Shown: positions 18,112 through 26,920, counted from the first letter of the stretch. The stretch: DNA of 64,000 nucleotides from Pseudomonas sp. Irchel s3b2 (GCF_900187445.1 NZ_FYEB01000021.1:24480-88479), one strand, 5' to 3'. The notes: generated from the letters alone by a model not told the origin. Program-made: numbers and translations.

Positions 18112-18230
18112 GTTCGCGGGCAAGCCTCGCTCCTACAGGTTATGCCTCGCCCGCGGCAACCCCGGTCCTGTGTCGTTCGCAATACCCCCGGCAACCCCGA
18201 TCCTGTAGGAGCGAGGCTTGCCCGCGAAGG
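18112..18230. repeat. REP pair, tail-to-tail orientation
   Basis: TTCGCGGGCAAGCCTCGC...CTACAGG at the left and CCTGTAGGAGCGAGGCTTGC...CGAAGG at the right are inverted copies, in the opposite orientation to most other pairs in the window. A partially repeated CGGCAACCCCG(G/A)TCCTGT lies between them. Confidence 0.8.
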
Positions 18231-18266
18231 CGTCAGAACAGACTTTGCAGACTTTCAGGAAACAAC

Positions 18267-18665
18267 ATGACCGACTACACCGAATACTTTGACGAAGTGA
18301 TCCAGGCTCACATAGCCATCGAGCAATGGTTGGCCGAGGAGCGAGACGCGTCCGAGCTTAAGCTATTGCTGACGCGTTTTTCGCCGCGGTTTTCCATGAT
18401 CTCGCCATTGGGCCGGGTGCTGGATTTCGAGGCGTTGAATGAATTGTTTCTGCTGGCGGGCGGGAAGAAGCTCGGGTTCAGGATTGAGCTCAGCGAGTTG
18501 CGAGGTGTCGCGCTGTACGACGGTGGCGCAGTGGTGAGTTATCGCGAGCAGCAGACCGATGCGACGGGGCTGCATTCTGATCGGCGATCCTCGGTGGTGT
18601 TTGAAAAACAGGCCGATGGCAAGGTGCTTTGGCGGCATTTGCATGAGACGTTTTGCAAGGAGTGA
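18267..18665 (+). CDS. Small SnoaL/DUF4440-like hypothetical protein
   Basis: 132-residue protein beginning MTDYTEYFDEVIQAH. The pattern of an N-terminal helix, then FSPRFSMISPLGRVLDFEALNELFLLAGG and a beta-rich half with VVSYREQQTDATG and SSVVFEKQADGKVLWRHLHET, is like NTF2/SnoaL-fold DUF4440 proteins. No catalytic role can be assigned. The start at 18267 has AGGA upstream; the frame is open further upstream only because it runs through the REP pair. Confidence 0.75.
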   Translation: MTDYTEYFDEVIQAHIAIEQWLAEERDASELKLLLTRFSPRFSMISPLGRVLDFEALNELFLLAGGKKLGFRIELSELRGVALYDGGAVVSYREQQTDATGLHSDRRSSVVFEKQADGKVLWRHLHETFCKE

Positions 18666-18688
18666 ACTGTCGCCATCTGCCTGAGGGA

Positions 18689-18734
18689 CCGAGTCGCCCC
18701 ATTCGCGGGCTTGCTCGCGAAGCAGACGACTCGG
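18689..18734. repeat. Solitary REP hairpin with flanking inverted repeat
   Basis: CCGAGTCG and CGACTCGG enclose TTCGCGGGCTTGCTCGCGAA, giving a nested hairpin between two convergent genes (18665 and 18743). It could act as a bidirectional transcript end, although no T-run follows. Confidence 0.6.
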
Positions 18735-18742
18735 TCTGTCAG

Positions 18743-19606
18743 TTACCCCTCGACAGCCTGTTTCACCACAACCGTACAAGTAATCCCCGCCGCCAACAGC
18801 ACGCCCTCTGGCACTTCATCAATGTGAATCCGCACCGGCACCCGCTGCGCCAAACGCACCCAGTTGAAGGTTGGGTTCACGTCGGCGATCAGCTCGCGGC
18901 TTTGCGGGTTGTCGCGGTCGTAGATGCCGCGAGAAATGCTTTCCACATGCCCCTTGAGCACTTCGCCGCTCATCAGTTGCATCTCGGCTTTATCGCCCAC
19001 GCGCACGCGGGGCAATTTGGTTTCTTCGAAAAAGCCATAAACCCAGAACGAGTTCATGTCGACCACCGCCATTTTCGCTTCGCCGATGCGCGCGTAGTCA
19101 CCGCGATGGACGTTGAGGTTGGTGACGTAGCCGTCCACCGCGGCGCGTACTTCGGTGCGTTTGAGGTTCAGTTCAGCGGCTTCCAATTGCGCTTGGGCGT
19201 GCTGGTAATCGGCCAGGGCCGAGTCGGCGATGTTGGTGGCGTCGTCGCGGTTTTCCCTGGAGATCACCAGGTTGTCGAGATCGGCGCGGCGATGGGCGTT
19301 GACCTTGCGCATCTCCCACGTGGCTTTGCGCGAAGCCACCAGCGACTGCGCCTGTTTCACCGCGATGCGGTAGTGGTCGGGGTCGATGCGCATCAGCAAA
19401 TCGCCCTTCTTCACCAACTGATTGTCGCGCACCGGCACCTCCACCACTTCACCGGTAACGTCGGCGGCGACGTTGATGATGTCGGCGCGCACCCGGCCGT
19501 CGCGGGTCCAGGGGGTGTTCATGTAATGCACCCACAGGGTCCGGCCGATCCACAGGGCAAGGGCCAACACCAGCAGGGTCGCGAGCAGGCTGAAAAGCTT
19601 TTTCAT
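18743..19606 (-). CDS. HlyD-family periplasmic adaptor of an aromatic-acid type efflux system
   Basis: Membrane fusion protein linking an inner-membrane FUSC pump to an outer-membrane factor. There is an N-terminal membrane anchor (about 5-25), a split biotinyl-lipoyl domain (VRADIINVAADVTGEVVEV and VRAAVDGYVTNLNVHRGD) separated by a helical hairpin (about 80-150), then a beta-barrel (ELIADVNPTFNWVRLAQRVPV). 287 residues and the neighbourhood match AaeA/EmrA-like adaptors that work with DUF1656 and FUSC partners. Last gene of the leftward operon. Confidence 0.9.
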   Translation of the reverse strand: MKKLFSLLATLLVLALALWIGRTLWVHYMNTPWTRDGRVRADIINVAADVTGEVVEVPVRDNQLVKKGDLLMRIDPDHYRIAVKQAQSLVASRKATWEMRKVNAHRRADLDNLVISRENRDDATNIADSALADYQHAQAQLEAAELNLKRTEVRAAVDGYVTNLNVHRGDYARIGEAKMAVVDMNSFWVYGFFEETKLPRVRVGDKAEMQLMSGEVLKGHVESISRGIYDRDNPQSRELIADVNPTFNWVRLAQRVPVRIHIDEVPEGVLLAAGITCTVVVKQAVEG

Positions 19607-19631
19607 CGGGGCCTTCTTCAGAAATAGAGAG

Positions 19632-19832
19632 TCAACGGTAAACAGTCAGCGCCAGGGCGCCGAACAGACAGGTAAACAGGCTCAGGCGCAGCAGCGCCGG
19701 GTGCCAGAAAAAGCGGTACAGATCGAACCCGGACAGGAATCGATCCAGCGCCCAGGCCAGCGCCGCCGCAATGAAAAACATCAGGGTCATGGTCGGCATG
19801 TACACGCCATGGAAGGCGATTTCACGAGGCAT
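19632..19832 (-). CDS. DUF1656 small inner-membrane protein (AaeX-like)
   Basis: 66 residues with two hydrophobic segments (YMPTMTLMFFIAAALAWAL and LLRLSLFTCLFGALALTV) and the family's REIAFHGVYMP opening. It sits between the FUSC pump and the HlyD adaptor, as AaeX does in E. coli. The start at 19832 has AGGA seven bases upstream; a TTG two codons earlier is less likely. Its 5' end overlaps the FUSC 3' end by 11 bases, suggesting coupling. Confidence 0.88.
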   Translation of the reverse strand: MPREIAFHGVYMPTMTLMFFIAAALAWALDRFLSGFDLYRFFWHPALLRLSLFTCLFGALALTVYR

Positions 19833-22026
19833 GTTCAAGTCCTAGGGGCTTGGTGATGGCACTAGCTTTTATGTAGCCGGCCAATGGCGATTGCGGGTCG
19901 AGCAGCGAGGTGCGGATGAAGTGCAGGTAGCTCTTCACCCGGCGCAAGGCAGAGGTATCGAAGTGCGGCGCGAAGGGCTCATCGGTGGCCTGCACACAGC
20001 TGATCGCGTGATCCACCGCGACCAGCGCACGCTCCAGATTGCTCTGGCTCGGCTGCAGAAACAGTCGCACCAGCGAACGCCCCATCACCCGGATTGACTG
20101 GCGCCACGGCTGGGATTCGGCGTACGCCGGATGCACCGGCAGAATCGCCTGTTCCTTGCGTAACTCGATGATCGCGTGGCCGACTTCCAGCACCACGAAC
20201 ATCCAGCGCAGCAAGTCCCGTTGCACCTGCGGCTGTCCCGCTGCCAGACCGTAGGCCTGATGCAAAAGATCGCGGGTGCGGCTTTCGAAACTCGATGCCA
20301 AGCCCTTGAGTTTGCCGCTGATGGCGTACACCACTTGCCCGCGCAAATCCTGCTCCAACCGCCGCCATAACCAGCTGCTGTTGGGCGGCAAAATGATCGC
20401 CCCGGCCGCCGCGCACACCAGCATGCCCAGGATCATCGCGATGTAGTCGTTGATGAAGGCGTAAGGGTTGTAAACCGTGAGGTTGTCCGGCACCGAACCG
20501 GTGCTGAAGAAGATCAGCAACCCCAGGCCAACCCCGGCGTATTGCGGCCGTGAAGTCAGGAACGCCCCGACCACGATCACCGGCGCGAGCATCACGCACA
20601 GCAATGGAAAACCGTCGATCAAGGGGAAGATGAAAAACATCTCGACGAAGCCGATCAACGCCCCGAGCAACGTCCCGCAGGCCATCTGAAACGCCATGCG
20701 TTTGGGGTTCGGTGTCGCCGCTGAAAGGCCGACCGTGGCGGCAGCGATCAGGGTCATGGTCGCTCCGCTCGGCCACGCGGTGGCCACCCAATAACTACCG
20801 AGCAGCACGAGGATAAATGCTGCGCGAATGCCCGATGCCGCCGAGGCCAGCCAGTTGGTTTGCGGGGTGAAGGGCTCGTCCCAGCGTTCACGTTCGTGGC
20901 TGTGTACGGCCAGCGACGCGTGGGTTTGTGCATAACCGTGCAGGTCGTCGACGAAGCGATAAAGCAGCTCGTAGGCAGTGTGGAAATCCAGTTGCTCGGC
21001 ATCGCTCGGATCACTCTCCTGAAAGGTCGCCCGCAGGCTGCGGACGCGCGCCGGCAAGTTTTCCTTATAGGCTGCCAAAGCAATGGCCAGGCGTGCAGCG
21101 TCGGGGCTGGTCAAGGCGCGACCGCTGAAGCCGTCGAGCACTTCGGCCAGAGCCCGTAACCCCGGTTTGATCGCCGCGACAACATGATCGGCGCCGCTGC
21201 GGCGCAGGCGTTCGAGCAACTGATGCAGGGCATTGAAGCGCGTGGTAATGCCCATGAATTCGCTGTTCAAACGGCTGAGCCGGCCGTTGCGCCGACGCAT
21301 GTGCGGGTCTTCGAACACCGTCACGCTGCGCAGCCCTTCCAGGCCCACCGCCTCGGCGATAAACCGCACGTTGTTCGCTTCAAACGCCTCGCGCCGGCTG
21401 CGGCCGCGCAAGCCATCGGTGACGAACAAGGCAAACACGCCGAAGCGCTGATACAAGGCATTGCGCATCGCGGCGCTGGCGGTTTGCGGCAAGATCGCGG
21501 CGCTCACCAGCGTCGAGCAGAGAATCCCCAGGGAGATTTCCAACACGCGCCAGACTGCCGCCATGAACGCGCCGTCCGGGTGAGCCAATGCAGGCAGCCC
21601 GACCATCGCTGCCGTGTACCCGGCGAGCACAAATCCGTAAGCGCGGAAGTTGCGATAACGCGCCGCGCCGGCCGAGCAGAGGCCGACCCAGATCGCCAGC
21701 GAGCCGAGGAACAGTTCGGTGTTCTGCGCAAACAAGGCAATCAATGCGACCATCACCGCCGACCCGGCCAAGGTGCCGAGGAAGCGATAGAAACTCTTGG
21801 CAAACACTTGGCCGCTTTGCGGTTGCATGACGATGAACACGGTGATCATCGCGGTGCGCGGTTGCGGCAACTCAAGGCGCATGGCCAGCCACAGGGTCAG
21901 GAAGGCGGCGAGCAGCACCTTGAAGATGTAAACCCAGGTCACGCCATCGCTGCGCGCCCAGTCGAACAAACCCCGGCGCCATTCAAGGGAATACAGCCAG
22001 CGCAAAGGTGCGGGCAAGGGAGTCAT
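19822..22026 (-). CDS. FUSC-family efflux pump (AaeB-like)
   Basis: Inner-membrane exporter of the fusaric-acid resistance / aromatic carboxylate family. Two blocks of transmembrane helices (about 20-195 and 385-530) are separated and followed by long cytosolic helical regions, the FUSC layout. Typical blocks are ELPQPRTAMITVFIVMQPQ and ARYRNFRAYGFVLAGYTAA. The start at 22026 (MTPLPAPLRWLYSLEW) is chosen because AGG lies six bases upstream; an ATG two codons earlier abuts that site. 734 residues is normal. Substrate is not predictable beyond aromatic or weak organic acids. Confidence 0.9.
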   Translation of the reverse strand: MTPLPAPLRWLYSLEWRRGLFDWARSDGVTWVYIFKVLLAAFLTLWLAMRLELPQPRTAMITVFIVMQPQSGQVFAKSFYRFLGTLAGSAVMVALIALFAQNTELFLGSLAIWVGLCSAGAARYRNFRAYGFVLAGYTAAMVGLPALAHPDGAFMAAVWRVLEISLGILCSTLVSAAILPQTASAAMRNALYQRFGVFALFVTDGLRGRSRREAFEANNVRFIAEAVGLEGLRSVTVFEDPHMRRRNGRLSRLNSEFMGITTRFNALHQLLERLRRSGADHVVAAIKPGLRALAEVLDGFSGRALTSPDAARLAIALAAYKENLPARVRSLRATFQESDPSDAEQLDFHTAYELLYRFVDDLHGYAQTHASLAVHSHERERWDEPFTPQTNWLASAASGIRAAFILVLLGSYWVATAWPSGATMTLIAAATVGLSAATPNPKRMAFQMACGTLLGALIGFVEMFFIFPLIDGFPLLCVMLAPVIVVGAFLTSRPQYAGVGLGLLIFFSTGSVPDNLTVYNPYAFINDYIAMILGMLVCAAAGAIILPPNSSWLWRRLEQDLRGQVVYAISGKLKGLASSFESRTRDLLHQAYGLAAGQPQVQRDLLRWMFVVLEVGHAIIELRKEQAILPVHPAYAESQPWRQSIRVMGRSLVRLFLQPSQSNLERALVAVDHAISCVQATDEPFAPHFDTSALRRVKSYLHFIRTSLLDPQSPLAGYIKASAITKPLGLEHAS

Positions 22027-22061
22027 TAGCATCCTGGAAGAACCTGAAGCAAAAGAGATCC

Positions 22062-22174
22062 TGTGGCGAGCGAGCTTGCTCGCGCTGGGCTGCGCAGCGG
22101 CCCCAAAATTCCGGCAACCATTGCTAATTTTGTGAGTGCTACGCACTCAAGCGGGAGCAAGCTCCCTCGCCACA
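22062..22174. repeat. REP pair of a second family
   Basis: TGTGGCGAGCGAGCTTGCTCGCG faces GCGGGAGCAAGCTCCCTCGCCACA across a spacer that itself holds an AGTGCTACGCACT hairpin. This GTGGCGAGGGAGCTTGC family differs from the GTAGGAGCGAGG family. It lies between nodT-like and FUSC genes of the efflux operon. Confidence 0.75.
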
Positions 22175-22201
22175 AATGTGGGTTTGCCTGATACATAGTG
22201 G

Positions 22202-23701
22202 TCATTTCAAAAGAGTCGGGGTTTTCGGTGCATCGGTCTGGCTGTCTTCCGGCACGTCGTTGCCCGCCTCGAGTCCACCGCCAAGCGCCGTCACCAGCTC
22301 GGCATGAGCACTCAAGCGCGCCGCCTGAACCTGCTGCTGCACCTGCTGCTGCTTGAACAGCAAACTCTGCGCATTGAGCACGTTGAGGTAATCGGTGAGC
22401 CCACGCTGATACGCGATCATCGCGATGTCATAGGTCTTCTGCGCCGTGGCCACCGACTCGGTGGCGAAGGCCTGTTGCTTGTCCATCGACTCGCGGCGAA
22501 TCAACTGATCGGAGATGTTCTTCAGCGCGTTGACCAGCGTCTGGTTGTACCTGGCCACCGCGATGTCATAACCGGCCGAGGCTTCGCCCAGCTCCGCACG
22601 CAAGCGGCCGCCGTCGAAGATCGGCAACGAAATCGCCGGGCCGACGCTGTAGTTGAGCTTCTTGCCGGTCAAGAACTCCAACGCCCCGCCGCCGGTGGCC
22701 ATGTAGCCGAGACTGCCGACCAGATCGACGTTGGGGTAGAAACCGGCGTGGGCGACATCGATGCCTCGCGCCTGCGCCGCCACTTGCCAGCGACTGGCAA
22801 CCACGTCCGGACGCTGACCGAGCAATTGCGCCGGCAAAGACGACGGCAACTTCAGCGCCGCGCCCAACGACAGCGTCGGCCGTTGCAACTGCGCGCCCTC
22901 CCCCGGTCCCTTGCCGGCCAGCGCTGCGAGCTGGTTGCGGCTTAGAGCAATTTCCTCGTCCAGTGCATCGATCTGCCGATGGGTTTCCGGCAATGGTGTT
23001 TCGGCTTGGCTGACTTCGAAATGCGTACCGATGCCGCCATCCAGACGTTTCTGTGCCAGGTCGAGAATTTGCTGTTGCTGCTTCAACGTTGCCGCGACGA
23101 TGTCCCGTTGTGCGTAATGCAACGAGAGCTCGATGTAGGCGCGTACGATGTTGTTCTGCAATTCGAGTTGGGCCTGCCGTGCTTCGGCGGCGCTCATGTG
23201 GGCCATGTCCACCGCGCGCTCGGTGGCGTTGCTTTCACGGCCCCAGAGGTCGAGGGCATAGCTGAAACCCAGCGCGGCGTTGTTGTCCCAGGTGGTGGTG
23301 TCGGCCAACTCACCGGGGCCGTAGAACTGATCGGAGGGCCAGTTGTGGCGCTTGAGGGTGGATTGGCCATTGATCTGCAGCGACTCGGCAGACTCGGCAA
23401 TGCCGGCCATGGACCGCGCCTGACGCACTCGCGCGGCGGCCATGGCCATGCTCGGGCTATCCTGCAGTGCGAGATCGATCCAGCGGTTCAGTTGCGGGTC
23501 GCCGTAGGCTTGCCACCATTGAGCGGTGGGCCAATGAGCATCCTGCACAGCGCTCTGAATGGCGTCGTCGGTGGCCAATGAATTGGCCTCCAGTGCCTTG
23601 CCTTGTGGGGCAATACCGGCGGTGCCGATGCAGCCGCTGATTGCCAGGGTTAAAGCCAAAACACTGAGCGTCTTGAGCGCTCTGTTGATGCGACGCGGCA
23701 C
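22202..23701 (-). CDS. RND-type outer membrane lipoprotein factor (NodT family)
   Basis: TolC-like outer-membrane channel for the downstream pump. The lipobox LAISGC lies about 25 residues from the start at GTG 23701 (AGGA ten bases upstream). The typical NodT blocks are present: WWQAYGDPQLNRWIDLAL, FEVSQAETPLPETHRQIDAL, LLGQRPDVVASRWQVAAQ and FYPNVDLVGSLGY. The frame remains open to 23815, but that part is translated REP sequence. 499 residues is the usual size. It is first in the leftward operon, divergent from the LysR gene. Confidence 0.9.
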   Translation of the reverse strand: MPRRINRALKTLSVLALTLAISGCIGTAGIAPQGKALEANSLATDDAIQSAVQDAHWPTAQWWQAYGDPQLNRWIDLALQDSPSMAMAAARVRQARSMAGIAESAESLQINGQSTLKRHNWPSDQFYGPGELADTTTWDNNAALGFSYALDLWGRESNATERAVDMAHMSAAEARQAQLELQNNIVRAYIELSLHYAQRDIVAATLKQQQQILDLAQKRLDGGIGTHFEVSQAETPLPETHRQIDALDEEIALSRNQLAALAGKGPGEGAQLQRPTLSLGAALKLPSSLPAQLLGQRPDVVASRWQVAAQARGIDVAHAGFYPNVDLVGSLGYMATGGGALEFLTGKKLNYSVGPAISLPIFDGGRLRAELGEASAGYDIAVARYNQTLVNALKNISDQLIRRESMDKQQAFATESVATAQKTYDIAMIAYQRGLTDYLNVLNAQSLLFKQQQVQQQVQAARLSAHAELVTALGGGLEAGNDVPEDSQTDAPKTPTLLK

Positions 23702-23740
23702 TGCTGCAAATTCCTGAGATAGGGGGAGGCACGAGATCCC

Positions 23741-23829
23741 TGTAGGAGCGAGGCTTGCCCGCGAAGGGAACACCGCCGTCATGCAGACCCACCGCAGCGC
23801 TCCTTTCGCGGGCAAGCCTCGCTCCTACA
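23741..23829. repeat. REP pair upstream of the nodT-like gene
   Basis: TGTAGGAGCGAGGCTTGC...CGCGAAGG and CCTTTCGCGGGCAAGCCTCG...CCTACA form an inverted pair in the NodT/LysR intergenic region. Confidence 0.85.
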
Positions 23830-23990
23830 AGAACAGGCGCAATTCTAGGGGTGGGGTTTGTTGGCGATAAGCCGGGATTCTTGTGAATCTTTGTTACCGT
23901 TAACGCGATAATCCCGTGGTCCATCTTTAGTCGTCTGTAAAAAAGCAGAAACTTCGTGTCACAATTTGCCATCGAACCCGAGAGCACCCC

Positions 23991-24959
23991 ATGGACACTT
24001 TGCAAAATATGCGCGCCTTCAGTTACGTGGCCGAGGCCGGCAGCTTCACCGCCGCCGCCGTGCAACTCGACACCACCACGGCCAACGTTTCGCGCGCGGT
24101 CTCCAACCTGGAAGCCCACCTGCAAACCCGCCTGCTCAACCGCACCACCCGCCGCATCGCCCTGACCGAGGCCGGCAAGCGCTATCTATTGCGTTGCGAG
24201 CAGATCCTGGCCTACGTCGAAGAAGCTGAAGCCGAGGCCAGCGACGCCCATGCGCGTCCGGCCGGGCAGCTGAAAGTGCATACCATGACCGGCATCGGTC
24301 AGCACTTCGTGATCGACGCCATCGCCCGCTACCGCAAAACCCACCCGGACGTGACCTTCGACCTGACCATGGCCAACCGCGTGCCGGATCTGCTCGACGA
24401 GGGCTACGACGTGTCCATCGTGCTCGCCAGCGAACTGCCGGACTCGGGCTTCGTCTCCCAGCGTTTGGGCATCACCTACAGCATCGTTTGCGCATCGCCC
24501 GCCTATGTAAAAGCCAACGGCTGCGCGCACAAGCCCAGCGACCTGCTCAACCACGCCTGCCTGCGCCTGGTGAGCCCGGTCATCCCGCTGGAAAAATGGA
24601 CCTTCGACGGCCCGGACGGCCAGGAAATGGTCACCATCAACAGCTCACCGTTTTTGGTGAACTCGGCTGATGCGATGAAGACTGCGATCACCAGTGGCAT
24701 GGGGGTTGGGGTTTTGCCGGTGTATGCGGCGATTGAAGGCTTGCGCAATGGCACGCTGGTGCGGGTGATGCCGAACTACCGCTCGCAGGAGTTGAATCTG
24801 TATGCGATTTATCCTTCGCGGCAATATCTGGACGCGAAGATCAAGACGTGGGTCGAGTACTTGCGTGGGTCGTTGCCGGAGATATTGGCGGCGCATCAGG
24901 CGGAATTGGCGGCGTATGAGTTGAGTGGGAGTTTGGGTGGGGTTCGGGTGGCGAATTGA
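23991..24959 (+). CDS. LysR-type transcriptional regulator, divergent from efflux operon
   Basis: Probable regulator of the divergent NodT-FUSC-DUF1656-HlyD operon, by analogy with AaeR. N-terminal winged HTH (about 1-60): MRAFSYVAEAGSFTAAAVQL and RAVSNLEAHLQTRLLNRTTR. The C-terminal substrate-binding domain spans about 90-300 (GQLKVHTMTGIGQHF through GMGVGVLPVYAAIEGL). 322 residues, slightly long due to a C-terminal tail. A GATTCTTGTGAATC palindrome (23876-23889) in the intergenic region is a candidate operator. The inducer is unknown but is likely to be a pump substrate. Confidence 0.9.
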   Translation: MDTLQNMRAFSYVAEAGSFTAAAVQLDTTTANVSRAVSNLEAHLQTRLLNRTTRRIALTEAGKRYLLRCEQILAYVEEAEAEASDAHARPAGQLKVHTMTGIGQHFVIDAIARYRKTHPDVTFDLTMANRVPDLLDEGYDVSIVLASELPDSGFVSQRLGITYSIVCASPAYVKANGCAHKPSDLLNHACLRLVSPVIPLEKWTFDGPDGQEMVTINSSPFLVNSADAMKTAITSGMGVGVLPVYAAIEGLRNGTLVRVMPNYRSQELNLYAIYPSRQYLDAKIKTWVEYLRGSLPEILAAHQAELAAYELSGSLGGVRVAN

Positions 24960-25145
24960 TTTCACGGTCCTACAGACGCGGTGATTTTGGGGGATGTTTC
25001 CGACGAGTTCTGTCGGTTGTTGGGTCAGACGGGAAATGGGTAGGCTTTGTGGGTCGCTGCCAAATCAGCGATCAGGTCTGGAAAACCTGGCGAACACTTA
25101 CCACGCCCCATGGCATACTGCGGCGCTTTTTTCTGCACGCAAATC

Positions 25146-25283
25146 CTTGTTATGGCGGCTGTGCGCGGGAGACCTTCGGGTCTGCCGGTTTTTGGTGGGT
25201 GTACCGGTTTTTCCAGTCCGCGCATGGCTGCCACCCTTTCGTCTGGAAAACGAAAGATGGCAGTTCCACTTCATCTGCCAATG
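25146..25283 (+). ncRNA. C4 antisense-RNA-like structured element upstream of DUF6124 gene
   Basis: GGCGGCTGTGCGCGG (25154-25168) pairs over 15 positions, counting G-U, with CCGCGCATGGCTGCC (25218-25232). Inside this stem are a perfect AGACC-TTCG-GGTCT hairpin (25170-25183) and a CCGGT/ACCGG hairpin (25085+100 to 25207, i.e. 25185-25207). This multi-branched shape and the TTATGGCGGCTGTG opening resemble phage/prophage C4 antisense RNAs. Downstream are TTTCGT/ACGAAA (25237-25255) and TGGCAG/CTGCCA (25258-25280) hairpins just before the coding region. The match to the C4 family is from memory and should be tested with its covariance model. Confidence 0.6.
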
Positions 25284-25295
25284 AGTAACTTCCGC

Positions 25296-25673
25296 ATGAT
25301 CAAAGAAACACCGAATCCCCCGGAAACCGACGACGTTTCCCCCTACGAATCCCCCAATTCCAAAAAACTCAACGAAGCCGCCGAACGTGCGCTGAATCAC
25401 TACCTCAATCCCGCGGCCCTCAAATCACCGACCATCCGCAAACCCAGCACGATGTATATGCTCGCACCGGCGATCAAAGACGAAGACCTCTTGGCCCACA
25501 CCTGTGAATCGTTGGCCCAGGCCAGTGTGATGGCCAGCAATTTTTCGACCTATCTGGAAGGCCCGCATCGGAATACGGCCATGGCGATCCAGCAGATCGT
25601 CATGCTGGCCGAGCTCGCGGTGAATCGGATGCTGGACAACCTCAACGTACCAAATCCCGCGCCACACAGTTGA
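25296..25673 (+). CDS. DUF6124-family small protein
   Basis: 125 residues: MIKETPNPPETDDVSPYESP, then KKLNEAAERALNHYL and the helical core LLAHTCESLAQASVMASNFS and TAMAIQQIVMLAELAVNRML. This is a family I know from many Pseudomonas genomes, often in several copies and preceded by the same structured leader; no function is established as far as I know. The start at 25296 matches the family's usual MxKxTPNPPETD opening; ATG 25281 is also in frame. No strong ribosome site is visible, which fits the idea of leader-dependent translation. Confidence 0.75.
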   Translation: MIKETPNPPETDDVSPYESPNSKKLNEAAERALNHYLNPAALKSPTIRKPSTMYMLAPAIKDEDLLAHTCESLAQASVMASNFSTYLEGPHRNTAMAIQQIVMLAELAVNRMLDNLNVPNPAPHS

Positions 25674-25677
25674 TCCC

Positions 25678-25815
25678 CTGTAGGAGCGAGGCTTGCCCGC
25701 GAAGGCGTTGTGACATTCACCATTGATGTCGCCTGACACACCGCCATCGCGCGCGATCCGCAAGAAATTGGTTGGCTGTCAGGCCTATATCGCGGGCAAG
25801 CCTCGCTCCTACAGG
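25678..25815. repeat. REP pair with long spacer
   Basis: CCTGTAGGAGCGAGGCTTGC...CGAAGG and ATCGCGGGCAAGCCTCGC...CTACAGG form an inverted pair around an ~85-base spacer. Confidence 0.85.
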
Positions 25816-25913
25816 TTTTGGATGGCGTACACCCGGCAATCCGAGCGCTCGCAAAATGTCCGGGAAGAATGTTAGCGTGCTTGGCATTCTCCAAGCCCGA
25901 CGAGCCGTCTCCA

Positions 25914-26885
25914 ATGAAAAAAACCGTCCTCGCCTTCAGCCGTATCACCCCGCCGATGATCGAACGTCTGCAACAAGACTTCGACGTGATCGTGCCGAAC
26001 CCGAAAAACGGCGACATCAACGCCCAGTTCAATGAAGCCCTGCCACACGCCCACGGCCTGATCGGTGTCGGTCGCAAACTCGGCCGCGCGCAACTGGAAA
26101 ACGCCAGCAAACTGGAAGTTGTCTCCAGCGTCTCGGTCGGCTACGACAACTACGATCTCGCCTATTTCAACGAACGCGGAATCATGCTTACCAATACCCC
26201 TGACGTCCTCACCGAAAGCACCGCCGACCTGGCTTTCGCCTTGCTCATGAGCAGCGCCCGCCGCGTCGCCGAGCTGGACGCCTGGACCAAGGCCGGCCAA
26301 TGGCAAGCCACCGTCGGCGCGCCGTTGTTCGGTAGTGATGTGCATGGCAAAACCCTGGGCATCGTCGGCATGGGCAACATCGGCGCGGCCATCGCCCGTC
26401 GCGGTCGCTTGGGCTTCAACATGCCGATTATTTATAGCGGCAACAGTCGCAAGACAGAACTGGAGCAAGAGCTCGGTGCGCAGTTCCGCAGCCTTGATCA
26501 ATTGTTGACTGAAGCCGATTTCGTCTGCCTGGTGGTGCCGCTCAGCGAAAAAACCAGGCACCTGATCAGCCACCGTGAACTGGCGCTGATGAAACCGAGC
26601 GCCATTCTGGTGAACATCGCCCGTGGCCCCGTAGTGGACGAACCGGCGCTGATCGAAGCGCTGCAAAACAACCAGATCCGTGGCGCCGGGCTGGACGTCT
26701 ACGAGAAAGAACCGCTGGCCGAGTCGCCATTGTTCCAACTGAAAAACGCCGTGACCTTGCCGCACATCGGCTCCGCGACTCACGAAACCCGTGAAGCCAT
26801 GGCCAATCGCGCACTGGCCAATTTACGCAGTGCGCTGTTGGGGGGGCGCCCACAGGATTTGGTAAACCCACAAGTTTTCAAATGA
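25914..26885 (+). CDS. D-isomer 2-hydroxyacid dehydrogenase (2-ketogluconate/glyoxylate/hydroxypyruvate reductase type)
   Basis: NAD(P)H-dependent reductase of 2-ketoacids such as 2-keto-D-gluconate, hydroxypyruvate or glyoxylate. The nucleotide motif GIVGMGNIGAAIARR, the R of NIARGPVVDEPAL, the acid in GAGLDVYEKEP and the catalytic histidine of LPHIGSATHETR are all present. The start at 25914 (MKKTVLAFSRITPPM) gives 323 residues, the normal size; the frame is open into the upstream REP but that part is not coding. GhrB/TkrA-like; the exact substrate is not decidable from sequence. Confidence 0.88.
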   Translation: MKKTVLAFSRITPPMIERLQQDFDVIVPNPKNGDINAQFNEALPHAHGLIGVGRKLGRAQLENASKLEVVSSVSVGYDNYDLAYFNERGIMLTNTPDVLTESTADLAFALLMSSARRVAELDAWTKAGQWQATVGAPLFGSDVHGKTLGIVGMGNIGAAIARRGRLGFNMPIIYSGNSRKTELEQELGAQFRSLDQLLTEADFVCLVVPLSEKTRHLISHRELALMKPSAILVNIARGPVVDEPALIEALQNNQIRGAGLDVYEKEPLAESPLFQLKNAVTLPHIGSATHETREAMANRALANLRSALLGGRPQDLVNPQVFK

Positions 26886-26893
26886 AAAAAGTT

Positions 26894-26920
26894 CGGGCAG
26901 GCGTTTCAACGTTCTGCCCG
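26894..26920 (+). terminator. Possible weak terminator hairpin
   Basis: CGGGCAG and CTGCCCG flank a 13-base loop just after the dehydrogenase stop codon. No T-run follows, so it is at best a weak or Rho-assisted end. Confidence 0.35.

Noticed and set aside
18105..18266. N-terminal extension of the SnoaL-like gene
   Set aside because: It runs through the REP pair; ATG 18267 with an AGGA site gives a compact family-like protein.
23702..23815. N-terminal extension of the nodT-like gene
   Set aside because: The extra residues are translated REP sequence; the lipoprotein signal begins at GTG 23701 with a ribosome site.
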